A stretch of 24,520 bases of DNA. Source: CAYXPG01 sp964564845 (lineage in GTDB: Bacteria > Planctomycetota > Phycisphaerae > Sedimentisphaerales > Anaerobacaceae). The stretch spans positions 1 through 24,520 of the forward strand of contig CAZMCN010000016.1 in the NCBI GenBank assembly GCA_964564845.1, given 5' to 3'. Shown here in pieces: positions 1 through 6,264 of this stretch (position 1 is the stretch's first letter; each line of letters begins with the position of its first letter). The notes beneath the pieces were generated by a model. That model did not search any database and was not told the DNA's origin. It was given only the letters and a program-made list of their open reading frames with translations. The position numbers were made by a program, and so were the translations under genes.

Positions 1-55
1 TGGTTGTTATTGCGATTATTGCGCTGTTGATGGCGATATTGATGCCGGCATTGAA
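1..55 (+). repeat. Perfect 55-bp direct repeat, copy 1 (pseudopilin helix)
   Basis: Bases 1-55 are identical to 853-907 and encode the same N-terminal helix in the tandem paralogues. The match starts at the window edge, so it may extend further upstream. The flanking coding sequence is clearly more diverged. Confidence 0.9.
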
Positions 56-695
56 CAGGGCAAAGGAGCAGGCCAGGGCAGTTGTGTGCCGGTCGAATCT
101 TAAGCAAGTCGGTTTAGGGGCAGCGATGTATGCCGATGCCTGGAACAATCAAGTCCCTCGCGGCGACTGGTCGCCGACGACGGATTTAGCCTGGTTCGGA
201 CTTTTTTTGCCCTATCTGAGCCATCAAGAAAACCTTTCGGATTACCGAAGCGTTAAGATATATCGCTGCCCGAGTTACCCTGACAAGGAGCAGACCGTCT
301 GTTATGTCGTGAACAACTGGCAATTTGAAAATAGACAAGATTACGAAGGAAAACCGTACCAAGAAGACGAATACATAAGGTTAAGCCAGTACAGGCACCT
401 CGATTGGACTATTTACCTTGCCGACAATGAGGATGGCTGGTGGCGGGATATAGTGAAGAAACCGGGTGACGATGGTAGCCGTTACGTTGATGTCTTTGAT
501 CCACGGCATCTTCCCAGCTCAGACGTAGAAAAAAGAGGTGGCACGGGCCGACGGGTTGCACGAAAGCGCCATCGAAGAGGCTATAATGTCCTGTATTTCG
601 ACTGGCACAGCGGCTTTTTGAAGACCACCGGCGCGGACTACAGAGGCGGACTGACAAAAAATGAGGAGATAGACCTCTGGAGACTTTGGCAGTAG
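1..695 (+). CDS. Pseudopilin-like protein with H-X9-D motif (5' partial)
   Basis: The start lies before the window; the reading frame is open from base 3 and ends at TAG 693-695. The first visible residues are the hydrophobic helix VVIAIIALLMAILMPAL, followed by an amphipathic stretch (NRAKEQARAVVCRSNL) and then a soluble domain. This is the layout of type II secretion/type IV pseudopilin-like proteins processed by prepilin peptidase, which are amplified in Planctomycetota. Near the C-terminus HRRGYNVLYFDWH fits the H-X9-DG processing-associated motif, but the G is replaced by W. Other landmarks are YRCPSYPDKEQ, NNW and ADNEDG. It is a tandem paralogue of the next gene, sharing most of these landmarks and the end (DYRGGL, NEEI, LW). 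Individual function is unknown: surface, secretion or carbohydrate-related roles have been guessed for the family, but nothing here decides it. Confidence 0.85.
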   Translation, partial: VVIAIIALLMAILMPALNRAKEQARAVVCRSNLKQVGLGAAMYADAWNNQVPRGDWSPTTDLAWFGLFLPYLSHQENLSDYRSVKIYRCPSYPDKEQTVCYVVNNWQFENRQDYEGKPYQEDEYIRLSQYRHLDWTIYLADNEDGWWRDIVKKPGDDGSRYVDVFDPRHLPSSDVEKRGGTGRRVARKRHRRGYNVLYFDWHSGFLKTTGADYRGGLTKNEEIDLWRLWQ

Positions 696-815
696 CATCG
701 TAACTGTCCGAGATTAAAGTTATAGGGTTTTACGTTATTTTCAATAATATAGCCTTCTGATTTGAACGCTGTAAATGATACGGTGGGGGAGGGTTTAATT
801 GAAAAGGTGAATGTT

Positions 816-1568
816 GTGGGAAGACGAAAGGCTTTTACTTTAATAGAGCTTCTGGTTGTTATTGCGATTATTGCGCTGTTGATGGCGATATTGATGCCGG
901 CATTGAATAAGGCAAAGGAACAGGCAAGAGGCATTGTTTGCCGCTCTAAGTTAGGGGAAATCGGAGTAGCGGCCAATATGTATGCCGATGACAACGAACA
1001 AAAGGTACCTCGCGGCACAAATATCGCCGCAGTAAGAAACGAGCGGATGTGGTTTATGCTTTTTATGCCGTATCTGGCCGTTACAAAAAGGGCCTTTGGA
1101 CAACGCTATGACCCTTTCGGCGATATGAATATATATCGCTGCCCGAGCTACCCTGACAAGGAACAGGCCCTTTGCTATGTAATTAACAACTGGGAATTCG
1201 ATAGTAACGATGATTATGTGGGCAAATCAGCTAATGAATATAAACCGGCCGAATTGAGTCTTTATCGCCACCTCTCAAGGACTATTTACATTGCCGACAA
1301 TGAGGATGGCCCCTGGCGAAAGATAATTGAGAAGATGGGCGACCGGGGTACCGGAGAAGCCGATATCCAGCATGTGTCGCACCTTCCCAGCTCTGACGAG
1401 GAGGTCAGCGCTGCCCTAGGCCGGCGCATCGCCCGGCGTCGACATGGAAATGGTTATAACGCCCTGTACTTCGACTGGCACACCGGCCATATCAGCACCA
1501 GAGGGCCGGACTATAGAGGAGGACTCAGCGTTAACGAAGAAATTAATCTGTGGAAACTCTGGAGATAG
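816..1568 (+). CDS. Pseudopilin-like protein with H-X9-D motif
   Basis: A 250-residue protein if translation starts at GTG 816. I chose that start because AAAAGG (802-807) sits about 8 bases upstream and it gives the compact leader MGRRKA before FTLIELL, the prepilin peptidase recognition sequence. In-frame alternatives are GTG 807, GTG 783 and TTG 762. Residue -1 is Ala rather than the usual Gly, which prepilin peptidases can tolerate and which I believe is common in planctomycete copies. The helix VVIAIIALLMAILMPAL is followed by a soluble domain with YRCPSYPDKEQ, ADNEDG and, near the end, HGNGYNALYFDWH (H-X9-D with W in place of G). It follows its paralogue by 120 bases in the same direction, and the first 55 bases of the window are repeated exactly inside it. 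Role unknown beyond membership of the amplified pseudopilin-like family. Confidence 0.85.
   Translation: MGRRKAFTLIELLVVIAIIALLMAILMPALNKAKEQARGIVCRSKLGEIGVAANMYADDNEQKVPRGTNIAAVRNERMWFMLFMPYLAVTKRAFGQRYDPFGDMNIYRCPSYPDKEQALCYVINNWEFDSNDDYVGKSANEYKPAELSLYRHLSRTIYIADNEDGPWRKIIEKMGDRGTGEADIQHVSHLPSSDEEVSAALGRRIARRRHGNGYNALYFDWHTGHISTRGPDYRGGLSVNEEINLWKLWR
853..907 (+). repeat. Perfect 55-bp direct repeat, copy 2 (pseudopilin helix)
   Basis: This is the second copy of the repeat at 1-55, at an offset of 852 bases. Identity stops at base 908 (T, against C56 in copy 1). It lies in the helix-coding part of the second pseudopilin gene. Confidence 0.9.
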
Positions 1569-1721
1569 CATAATAACTGCTCAAAAGCAGATATAATATT
1601 ATCTAATCAGACAGCCGTTTGGTTTTCGTTGAATATTGCCGAGCGGCTCAGACTGGACGGCAGGAGGGGAATTACTTGTAAGCAGCAGTTGCAGCAACAT
1701 CTTATAAATTGCGAGGACTTT

Positions 1722-1919
1722 TTAATTATGCGGCTTTGCGTTTATCAACGCAGCCAGGAGGATATGCCTTAGTCTATCGACAGTAAGAGAGTTGAGATAA
1801 GTTTCGCTGAAGTCCAACTTGAATCGGCCTTTGAAATTTTTGATTCTCCTGGTCAACTCGCTTTTGCTCAAAGAAGCGATTGAAGTCGATGTTTGTTCAA
1901 AATATTCTTTCGTTGTCAT
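1722..1919 (-). CDS. Small unknown protein, 65 residues
   Basis: An ATG-start reading frame ending in TAA, read away from queA. The start is preceded by AAGGG with 7 bases of spacing (1920-1931 on the complement), a credible ribosome binding site. The protein is charged and looks helical, with no signal peptide or membrane segment: SKSELTRRIKNFKGRFKLDF in the middle, then DRLRHILLAALINAK near the C-terminus. This composition is protein-like rather than the random product of a shadow frame, and nothing better is coded on the other strand. I recognise no named family; I have a vague memory of similar short planctomycete proteins ending in RLRHILLAA, which is not evidence. It sits alone between the pseudopilin pair and queA and could be a small DNA- or RNA-binding or regulatory protein, but that is a guess. 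Confidence 0.5.
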   Translation of the reverse strand: MTTKEYFEQTSTSIASLSKSELTRRIKNFKGRFKLDFSETYLNSLTVDRLRHILLAALINAKPHN

Positions 1920-2023
1920 CGCCCGACCCTTGTTACATATTGTTTTAAGCCGGATTCACAAGGTTAGTATCGTCTGCTGTGCTGCGCTGCTTTTGCAGTA
2001 AATGTTCTGCTGCATTCGAATCC

Positions 2024-2052
2024 TTAAAACTGACTTATTATTGTGCTAAAAT
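2024..2052 (+). promoter_or_regulatory. Possible queA promoter (extended -10)
   Basis: TAAAAT at 2047-2052 is preceded by TG at 2044-2045 (extended -10 form). TTAAAA lies 17 bases upstream at 2024-2029 and matches four of six bases of the -35 consensus. It is 41 bases before the queA start. Confidence 0.35.
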
Positions 2053-2092
2053 TTTTTTGTCATTTTCCAGATAGTCTGATAACGTTTTGGCT

Positions 2093-3163
2093 ATGAAGAC
2101 AGAGAAGTTAAATTATGATTTGCCGACGGAGTTGATTTCTCAGCAGCCCAGCGGTATTCGAAGTGATTCAAGACTGCTGGTTTTCAATCGTTCCAGCGGC
2201 GAACTTATCGACAGCCGGTTCAGCCGACTCGGCGATTTTTTATCGAGCGGCGATTGCCTTGTCCTTAACGACACAAAAGTTTTGCCTGCGAAGTTTTTTT
2301 GTCGGCGCAAAACCGGCGGAAGAATCGAAGGTCTTTTCCTGTCGCAAACCGCTGATAGTGTGTGGGAGGTAATGCTCAAAGGAGCGGGCAGGCTTCGAGC
2401 CGGCGAAATTATTCATCTGCGGAGTTCAACAAAGCAGGATTTCTGTCGGGCGGTGCTGCTTGAGAAGATGAGCGAAGGCAGGTGCCGGTTGAAAATAGAG
2501 GCCGAGGCAGAACTCGAAACTATCCTCGGTGAGATAGGTTTCCCGCCTTTGCCGCCATACATAAAGCGAACTGACGATGCCGTTGTGGCCCAAAAAGATG
2601 CGCTGCGCTATCAGACCGTTTATGCGCGATATAACGGAGCGATTGCGGCACCAACGGCCGGGCTGCATCTTACCAAACAGCTAATCAACCGGTTGAAGAC
2701 CGCCGGTATCTCCTTTGCCTATATAACACTGCATATAGGAATGGGGACTTTTAAGCCGATAACCGCTGACGAGCTTGAGCAGCACCAAATCCATCGGGAA
2801 CAATTCAGTCTTGATGAAGAAAACGCCCGGCTCATCAATACGGCGAAAGAAAGAGGCCGGCGAGTAGTTGCTGTCGGTTCAACCAGCGTGCGAGCACTGG
2901 AGACGATAGTCCACAGGACGCCTTACGGCGCTGCCGGTTCTCGAATCGAACGTGGCGGCGGCACAACGAGCTTGTTTATCAAGCCCGGTTATAAATTCAG
3001 GTTCGTCGATGCTATGGTAACGAATTTCCACCTGCCCAGGTCCACAGTGCTTGCGCTGGTGGGGGCGTTTGGTGGTCTGGATAATATCCTGGCCGCTTAC
3101 AGTCATGCCATCGAGCAGCGGTATCGTTTTTATTCCTACGGCGATGCGATGCTGATACTATAG
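2093..3163 (+). CDS. queA: S-adenosylmethionine:tRNA ribosyltransferase-isomerase
   Basis: QueA transfers and isomerises the ribosyl part of S-adenosylmethionine onto 7-aminomethyl-7-deazaguanine in tRNA, giving epoxyqueuosine at wobble position 34 of the GUN tRNAs. The 356-residue length is normal for the family. Diagnostic stretches are the N-terminal LPTELISQQP, then CLVLNDTKVLPAKFF, APTAGLHLT, THxGxGTF-like LHIGMGTFKP, VAVGSTSVRALE and the C-terminal FHLPRSTVLALVGAF. ATG 2093 is preferred over the in-frame TTG 2087 because it matches the usual MK-start and is the better codon, though no strong Shine-Dalgarno is visible. It is convergent with the uridylyltransferase gene downstream, with 11 bases between the two stop codons and no obvious terminator hairpin. 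No other queuosine gene is visible here. Confidence 0.96.
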   Translation: MKTEKLNYDLPTELISQQPSGIRSDSRLLVFNRSSGELIDSRFSRLGDFLSSGDCLVLNDTKVLPAKFFCRRKTGGRIEGLFLSQTADSVWEVMLKGAGRLRAGEIIHLRSSTKQDFCRAVLLEKMSEGRCRLKIEAEAELETILGEIGFPPLPPYIKRTDDAVVAQKDALRYQTVYARYNGAIAAPTAGLHLTKQLINRLKTAGISFAYITLHIGMGTFKPITADELEQHQIHREQFSLDEENARLINTAKERGRRVVAVGSTSVRALETIVHRTPYGAAGSRIERGGGTTSLFIKPGYKFRFVDAMVTNFHLPRSTVLALVGAFGGLDNILAAYSHAIEQRYRFYSYGDAMLIL

Positions 3164-3174
3164 ATGCAGTCCCC

Positions 3175-4602
3175 TCAGGCCAGGTAAATTTTGTCCTTTG
3201 GCCTGATTTTGGGTATCCGGTCAAGTTTTTTTTTGATATCACCTTTCTCCAACGCGAAACTCGGCGCTATTTCAATAATGCAATCGACAGAGCCGTCAGG
3301 TTTTCTTGGGACGGTAATGCCGGCTGATTCCAGCCATGCGGCCCCTCGCGCTACTATTCTGTCTCTTGCGGTTGGGGCACTGTCGATACCGGAAGCATTT
3401 TTGACCGGTGCAAATTCTTCCTCCCGAAGGGTCTGTAAAATTATAGACTTTGAAGCCAACGGCAGGGCATCGAAGATAAAGCTTTCCAGCTTGATGCCGT
3501 TCGGCTCAGCGGGTTCCACAAACACCGCCTTTTCATTAATATGCGGAATTTTTTTGACGGCCCGGTGCAGCGGCAGAGAAAAACCTTTTGTATTTAGCTT
3601 TTCAATGAAACTGCGATTGATAATGTGTATGGCAATACTGCCAAGGCAGAAAACCAATGAGCCATCGGGATTTCGCTGCTCTGCCAGCTCGTCCGGCAAA
3701 TCGCTGTATTCGATGACGGTTACCGCCCCGTCAACAAGACAAAAGTTGCCGACCTTTTCTTTAGGCCCTGTTTTTAGCACGGCCTTGGAGGACATTTCCG
3801 CCTTGTCGAGCACGTGAAGTCCGATAAATAGTGGGTCAATAATATTAATCAATGGATTATCAACCTGAAAATAGCTCACTAATTCCACCCCCCTTTTTCT
3901 CATATCTTGCAGCGCTGCGCTTTTGTAAAGGGCCTTTAGGCTTCCGCCGTGCCCATCGGGCGAGTGGGCAATATTGCTTTTGTCGGCTAACAGGATTTTA
4001 CCGTCGAAACCAAAATTAGGCAGGGTGCCCTGCTGAAATATAAAGACATCTCTCTCTCTGAGGCCGTAATAGTCGTTTGAGCGAAAGATTTCTACTGTTT
4101 CGTTATGGTTAAGGGGGCTGGTCATAATATACCAGGGGCAGTTGGTTTGGTATTTTTCCGATATGGCTGCAATGAGATCAGCGAAGAGCTGAAAAAGTGT
4201 CTTGTTTTTAACAGGGCTTATGTGAAAATTTCCCTTTGGCCCTTTGAAGCCCAGGCGTGTTCCCTGGCCCCCGGCCACGACGAAAGCGGCCACCTTACCA
4301 TCTGAAATCATCTGTTTGCCCAATTTAACAGCCTCGGCGTATTTGTGCTTTTGCTCTGCACCGACCGGCTTGGGGCTATAACTGCCGGCAGCCGCAATTT
4401 CGCCACCTGTGGGAGCAGAAGGATGGTTTTTGATGTATTTTGACATCCAATCATCAATCTGTGAAAAATCCAAATCCTCAATCTGGCCGAGCAAATTCTG
4501 CTTTTGGGCCGAACTTAATTGCTCAAAAAATGCCAAAAGATGGCCCTGATTGTGTTTTTCGAGTAATTTTTTCACATTTTTTGCGCTTTTTTGGGCTTCC
4601 AT
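3175..4602 (-). CDS. UDPGP family uridylyltransferase, UAP1-like
   Basis: A 475-residue nucleotidyltransferase of the UDPGP family, related to eukaryotic UDP-N-acetylglucosamine pyrophosphorylase and UDP-glucose pyrophosphorylase. These make a UDP-sugar and diphosphate from UTP and a sugar 1-phosphate. The nucleotide-binding loop AGGQGTRLGFKGPKG is at about residues 110-124. SPDGHGGSLKAL and FQVDNPLINIIDPLFIG follow, matching the sugar- and metal-binding regions of UAP1-type enzymes. ATG 4602 was chosen because AAGGAG lies 9 bases upstream; the in-frame TTG 9 bases earlier directly abuts that Shine-Dalgarno and is unlikely. The exact sugar (GlcNAc, GalNAc or glucose 1-phosphate) cannot be read from sequence alone. 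It is divergent from the pseudopilin gene at 5105 and has its own promoter. Confidence 0.9.
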   Translation of the reverse strand: MEAQKSAKNVKKLLEKHNQGHLLAFFEQLSSAQKQNLLGQIEDLDFSQIDDWMSKYIKNHPSAPTGGEIAAAGSYSPKPVGAEQKHKYAEAVKLGKQMISDGKVAAFVVAGGQGTRLGFKGPKGNFHISPVKNKTLFQLFADLIAAISEKYQTNCPWYIMTSPLNHNETVEIFRSNDYYGLRERDVFIFQQGTLPNFGFDGKILLADKSNIAHSPDGHGGSLKALYKSAALQDMRKRGVELVSYFQVDNPLINIIDPLFIGLHVLDKAEMSSKAVLKTGPKEKVGNFCLVDGAVTVIEYSDLPDELAEQRNPDGSLVFCLGSIAIHIINRSFIEKLNTKGFSLPLHRAVKKIPHINEKAVFVEPAEPNGIKLESFIFDALPLASKSIILQTLREEEFAPVKNASGIDSAPTARDRIVARGAAWLESAGITVPRKPDGSVDCIIEIAPSFALEKGDIKKKLDRIPKIRPKDKIYLA

Positions 4603-4643
4603 ATTTTCCAACTCCTTATCGATCTGCTAACAGAAAAAAGAGA

Positions 4644-4671
4644 ATGGTAAGCAAATTGCAAAAATTTTCAA
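4644..4671 (-). promoter_or_regulatory. Promoter of the UAP1-like gene
   Basis: On the minus strand, TTGAAA (complement of 4666-4671), a 16-base spacer and TACCAT (complement of 4644-4649) form a sigma-70-type promoter. It is about 42 bases before the ATG, so the leader would be short. It is back to back with the promoter at 4701-4729. Confidence 0.5.
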
Positions 4672-4700
4672 GAATTTTGAAGAATTTGACGAAATTTATG

Positions 4701-4729
4701 TTGACAAAATAATTATGCAGTGTTATCAT
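4701..4729 (+). promoter_or_regulatory. Strong sigma-70-type promoter of the pseudopilin leader
   Basis: A perfect -35 TTGACA (4701-4706), a 17-base spacer and TATCAT (4724-4729). Transcription would begin near 4736, leaving about 370 untranslated bases before the ATG at 5105. Confidence 0.65.
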
Positions 4730-4745
4730 TAACTATGGCGATGCT

Positions 4746-4841
4746 GGTAGGTTTGGAAACCTTATTTATAAAAATCGTCATTATAATAAACTTCACTTCA
4801 TAACCCGAACCTACCTCAAAAAATATTGTATTCGGAAACCT
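4746..4841 (+). promoter_or_regulatory. Upstream leader domain with competing pairings
   Basis: GGTAGGTT (4746-4753) is complementary to AACCTACC (4808-4815). The same 5' arm also overlaps a short palindrome, AGGTTT-GG-AAACCT (4749-4762), and GGAAACCT recurs exactly at 4834-4841. The arm around 4749-4754 could therefore pair with three partners. The pairings are seen; RNA folding is inferred. Confidence 0.35.
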
Positions 4842-4936
4842 GAAAGTTACTTCGGCGTGCAATTTGGGACACTTGAGATTTCAAAGCTTAATTGTTTGAG
4901 CGATTTTTGAAAGAGATCGGTGTTACGAATTGGGAC

Positions 4937-5080
4937 CGGCTGTTTTTAAGCAAATAATAAAAATGAAAAGAGATTCGCAAAAAAAACTGCTCATGTATTG
5001 TTTTGTGGCGTCAGCAGTCGCATTTATTTATTGGGAATATAGTTAAAGTGGCCTTAAAAACAGCCGCATCTGCGAATCTC
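4937..5080 (+). promoter_or_regulatory. Interleaved inverted repeats, candidate pseudoknot RNA element
   Basis: Arm A (4937-4950, CGGCTGTTTTTAAG) is perfectly complementary to A' (5053-5066) over 14 bases. Arm B (4970-4979, GAGATTCGCA) is perfectly complementary to B' (5071-5080) over 10 bases. The order A-B-A'-B' places B inside the A loop and B' just outside it, which is pseudoknot topology. The connecting segments are 19 A-rich bases (A to B), 73 bases (B to A') and 4 bases (A' to B'). The 73-base loop has its own small hairpin, ACTGCT (4986-4991) with AGCAGT (5013-5018). The element ends 10 bases before AAAGGAG, the ribosome binding site of the pseudopilin gene. I match it to no riboswitch consensus I know. 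A transcribed cis-regulatory RNA is an inference. Confidence 0.55.
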
Positions 5081-5104
5081 GAAATGTTCGAAAGGAGAAA
5101 CAAA

Positions 5105-6037
5105 ATGAAAAGAAAAGGTTTCACATTAGTTGAGCTGCTGGTGGTGATTTCCATCATTGCGTTGCTGATGGCAATCCTGATGCCCGCTCTGGCAAAGGTC
5201 AAGCAGCTCGCCCACAGAATGGTCTGCGGGACGAACCTGTCGGGTATCGGCAAATCGATGATTATGTACAGCACAGATAACCATGAGGAATACCCAATTG
5301 CCGGGCCTCCTTCATCTAAACGATACGGCAGGTGGGGCACTACGGCCGGCTGGCAGTCCCAAGACCGCAATCAAGTCTGGCAAAGTACGGCAACGATTAC
5401 GTCCTCTTTTTATCTTCTGATAAAGTTTGCCGATGCTCAACCTAAGCAGTTTGTTTGCAAGGGTGATGTTGGAAGTGATGTCTTTAAGCTTTCCGAGGCC
5501 CCCAGCGTAGTTATTGACGACCTTACCCAGGCTTGGGATTTCGGTCCTACTTCAGGTCCAGCCAGGCCGGGTAAGTTTTGCAGCTATTCCTATAATATGC
5601 CTTACACCTGGGGCACTAGTGAAAGTTATCCGGTGTCGACGATAACCAACCCCGGCTGTGCTATCGCCGCAGACAGGAACCCCTTTTTTGATAAAAACGC
5701 TCAGCCTTACCTCAAAGACGGCGCTTTAGCTAACCCGACCTGGGATGATACCGATGGCTATCAGGACCCGGATAAAAAGAGCAGCTGCGCATCGCACCAG
5801 CGGGATGGACAAAATGTCCTCTTTAATGATTCACACGTCAAATTCGAGAGGTTCCCGAATTGCGGCGTCAACAATGACAATATCTACAATTACTGGGGCA
5901 CTGCTACCCCGCTTCCGGTACAGAGGGAGCTTGGTACATTTTGGCCGGATATTCAGACAGCTTACGGCGGCAACTGGCACCCCTATGCCGAAGAGGATTC
6001 GGTACTTGTAAATGAAACGACTTACGTTACCCCCTAA
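5105..6037 (+). CDS. Pseudopilin-like protein with H-X-D type C-terminal motif
   Basis: A 310-residue protein starting at ATG 5105, with AAAGGAG (5091-5097) 7 bases upstream. The leader MKRKG precedes FTLVELLVV, the classical prepilin peptidase site with Gly at -1. The helix (VISIIALLMAILMPAL) leads into a soluble domain. At about residues 231-244, HQRDGQNVLFNDSH resembles the H-X9/10-DG motif of planctomycete pseudopilin-like proteins, with Ser in place of Gly. It differs strongly from the pair at the start of the window outside the helix and is a separate subfamily. It stands alone as a transcription unit: a strong promoter, a long structured leader and a strong terminator directly after the stop. 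This suggests individually controlled expression. Substrate or assembly partner unknown. Confidence 0.9.
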   Translation: MKRKGFTLVELLVVISIIALLMAILMPALAKVKQLAHRMVCGTNLSGIGKSMIMYSTDNHEEYPIAGPPSSKRYGRWGTTAGWQSQDRNQVWQSTATITSSFYLLIKFADAQPKQFVCKGDVGSDVFKLSEAPSVVIDDLTQAWDFGPTSGPARPGKFCSYSYNMPYTWGTSESYPVSTITNPGCAIAADRNPFFDKNAQPYLKDGALANPTWDDTDGYQDPDKKSSCASHQRDGQNVLFNDSHVKFERFPNCGVNNDNIYNYWGTATPLPVQRELGTFWPDIQTAYGGNWHPYAEEDSVLVNETTYVTP

Positions 6038-6067
6038 AGGTGGGATTGATTTTTTGCGGGTTTGCAT

Positions 6068-6107
6068 AAAAGCGGCCCTGTGCAGGAGTGCACAGGGCCG
6101 CTTTTTT
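6068..6107 (+). terminator. Rho-independent terminator
   Basis: GCGGCCCTGTGCA (6072-6084) pairs perfectly with 6089-6101 around a GGAG loop, followed by six T (6102-6107). The flanking AAAA (6068-6071) extends the stem to 17 bp. It lies 30 bases after the pseudopilin stop and insulates the aconitase gene from that transcript. Confidence 0.95.
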
Positions 6108-6264
6108 CCTGACCGTCATCTCGTGCTGCCGGCCTTTTACTAATTTTTCCGAACAATTTCCAAAAATATATTGAAAATCAAATTTGCTTTTGAAATGGAT
6201 TTTTGTTATGGTGCTCTCTTTGTCATTAAGCTGGGTACAAAAAACGTTTTTAGGGAGTCTGAAT

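Larger units (their letters stand above)
4603..5104. other. 502-base divergent intergenic region
   Basis: This region separates the UAP1-like gene (-) from the pseudopilin gene (+). It is AT-rich and I find no convincing protein gene in it. It holds two back-to-back promoters (4644-4671 and 4701-4729). The rest is a roughly 370-base untranslated leader for the pseudopilin gene, rich in inverted repeats: 4746-4753 with 4808-4815, 4879-4885 with 4906-4912, 4937-4950 with 5053-5066, and 4970-4979 with 5071-5080. Confidence 0.7.

Noticed and set aside
1577..1590. Hairpin CTGCT-CAAA-AGCAG after the second pseudopilin gene as a terminator
   Set aside because: Only 5 bp and not followed by a run of T.
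3191..3817. A 208-codon open frame on the plus strand
   Set aside because: It lies wholly antisense to the UAP1-like gene, whose motifs are unmistakable, and its translation has no family resemblance.
4440..4712. A 90-codon plus-strand open frame before the pseudopilin leader
   Set aside because: It mostly overlaps the 5' end of the UAP1-like gene on the other strand and runs through the divergent promoters.
4937..5080. Reading the inverted repeats as a mobile-element end or integron attC site
   Set aside because: The interleaved order A-B-A'-B' does not fit nested attC arms or terminal inverted repeats, and no transposase or integrase is nearby.
6184..6212. TTGCTT-N17-TATGGT as an aconitase promoter
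   Set aside because: Too few consensus matches to choose it in an AT-rich stretch; a promoter is expected here but I cannot fix it.
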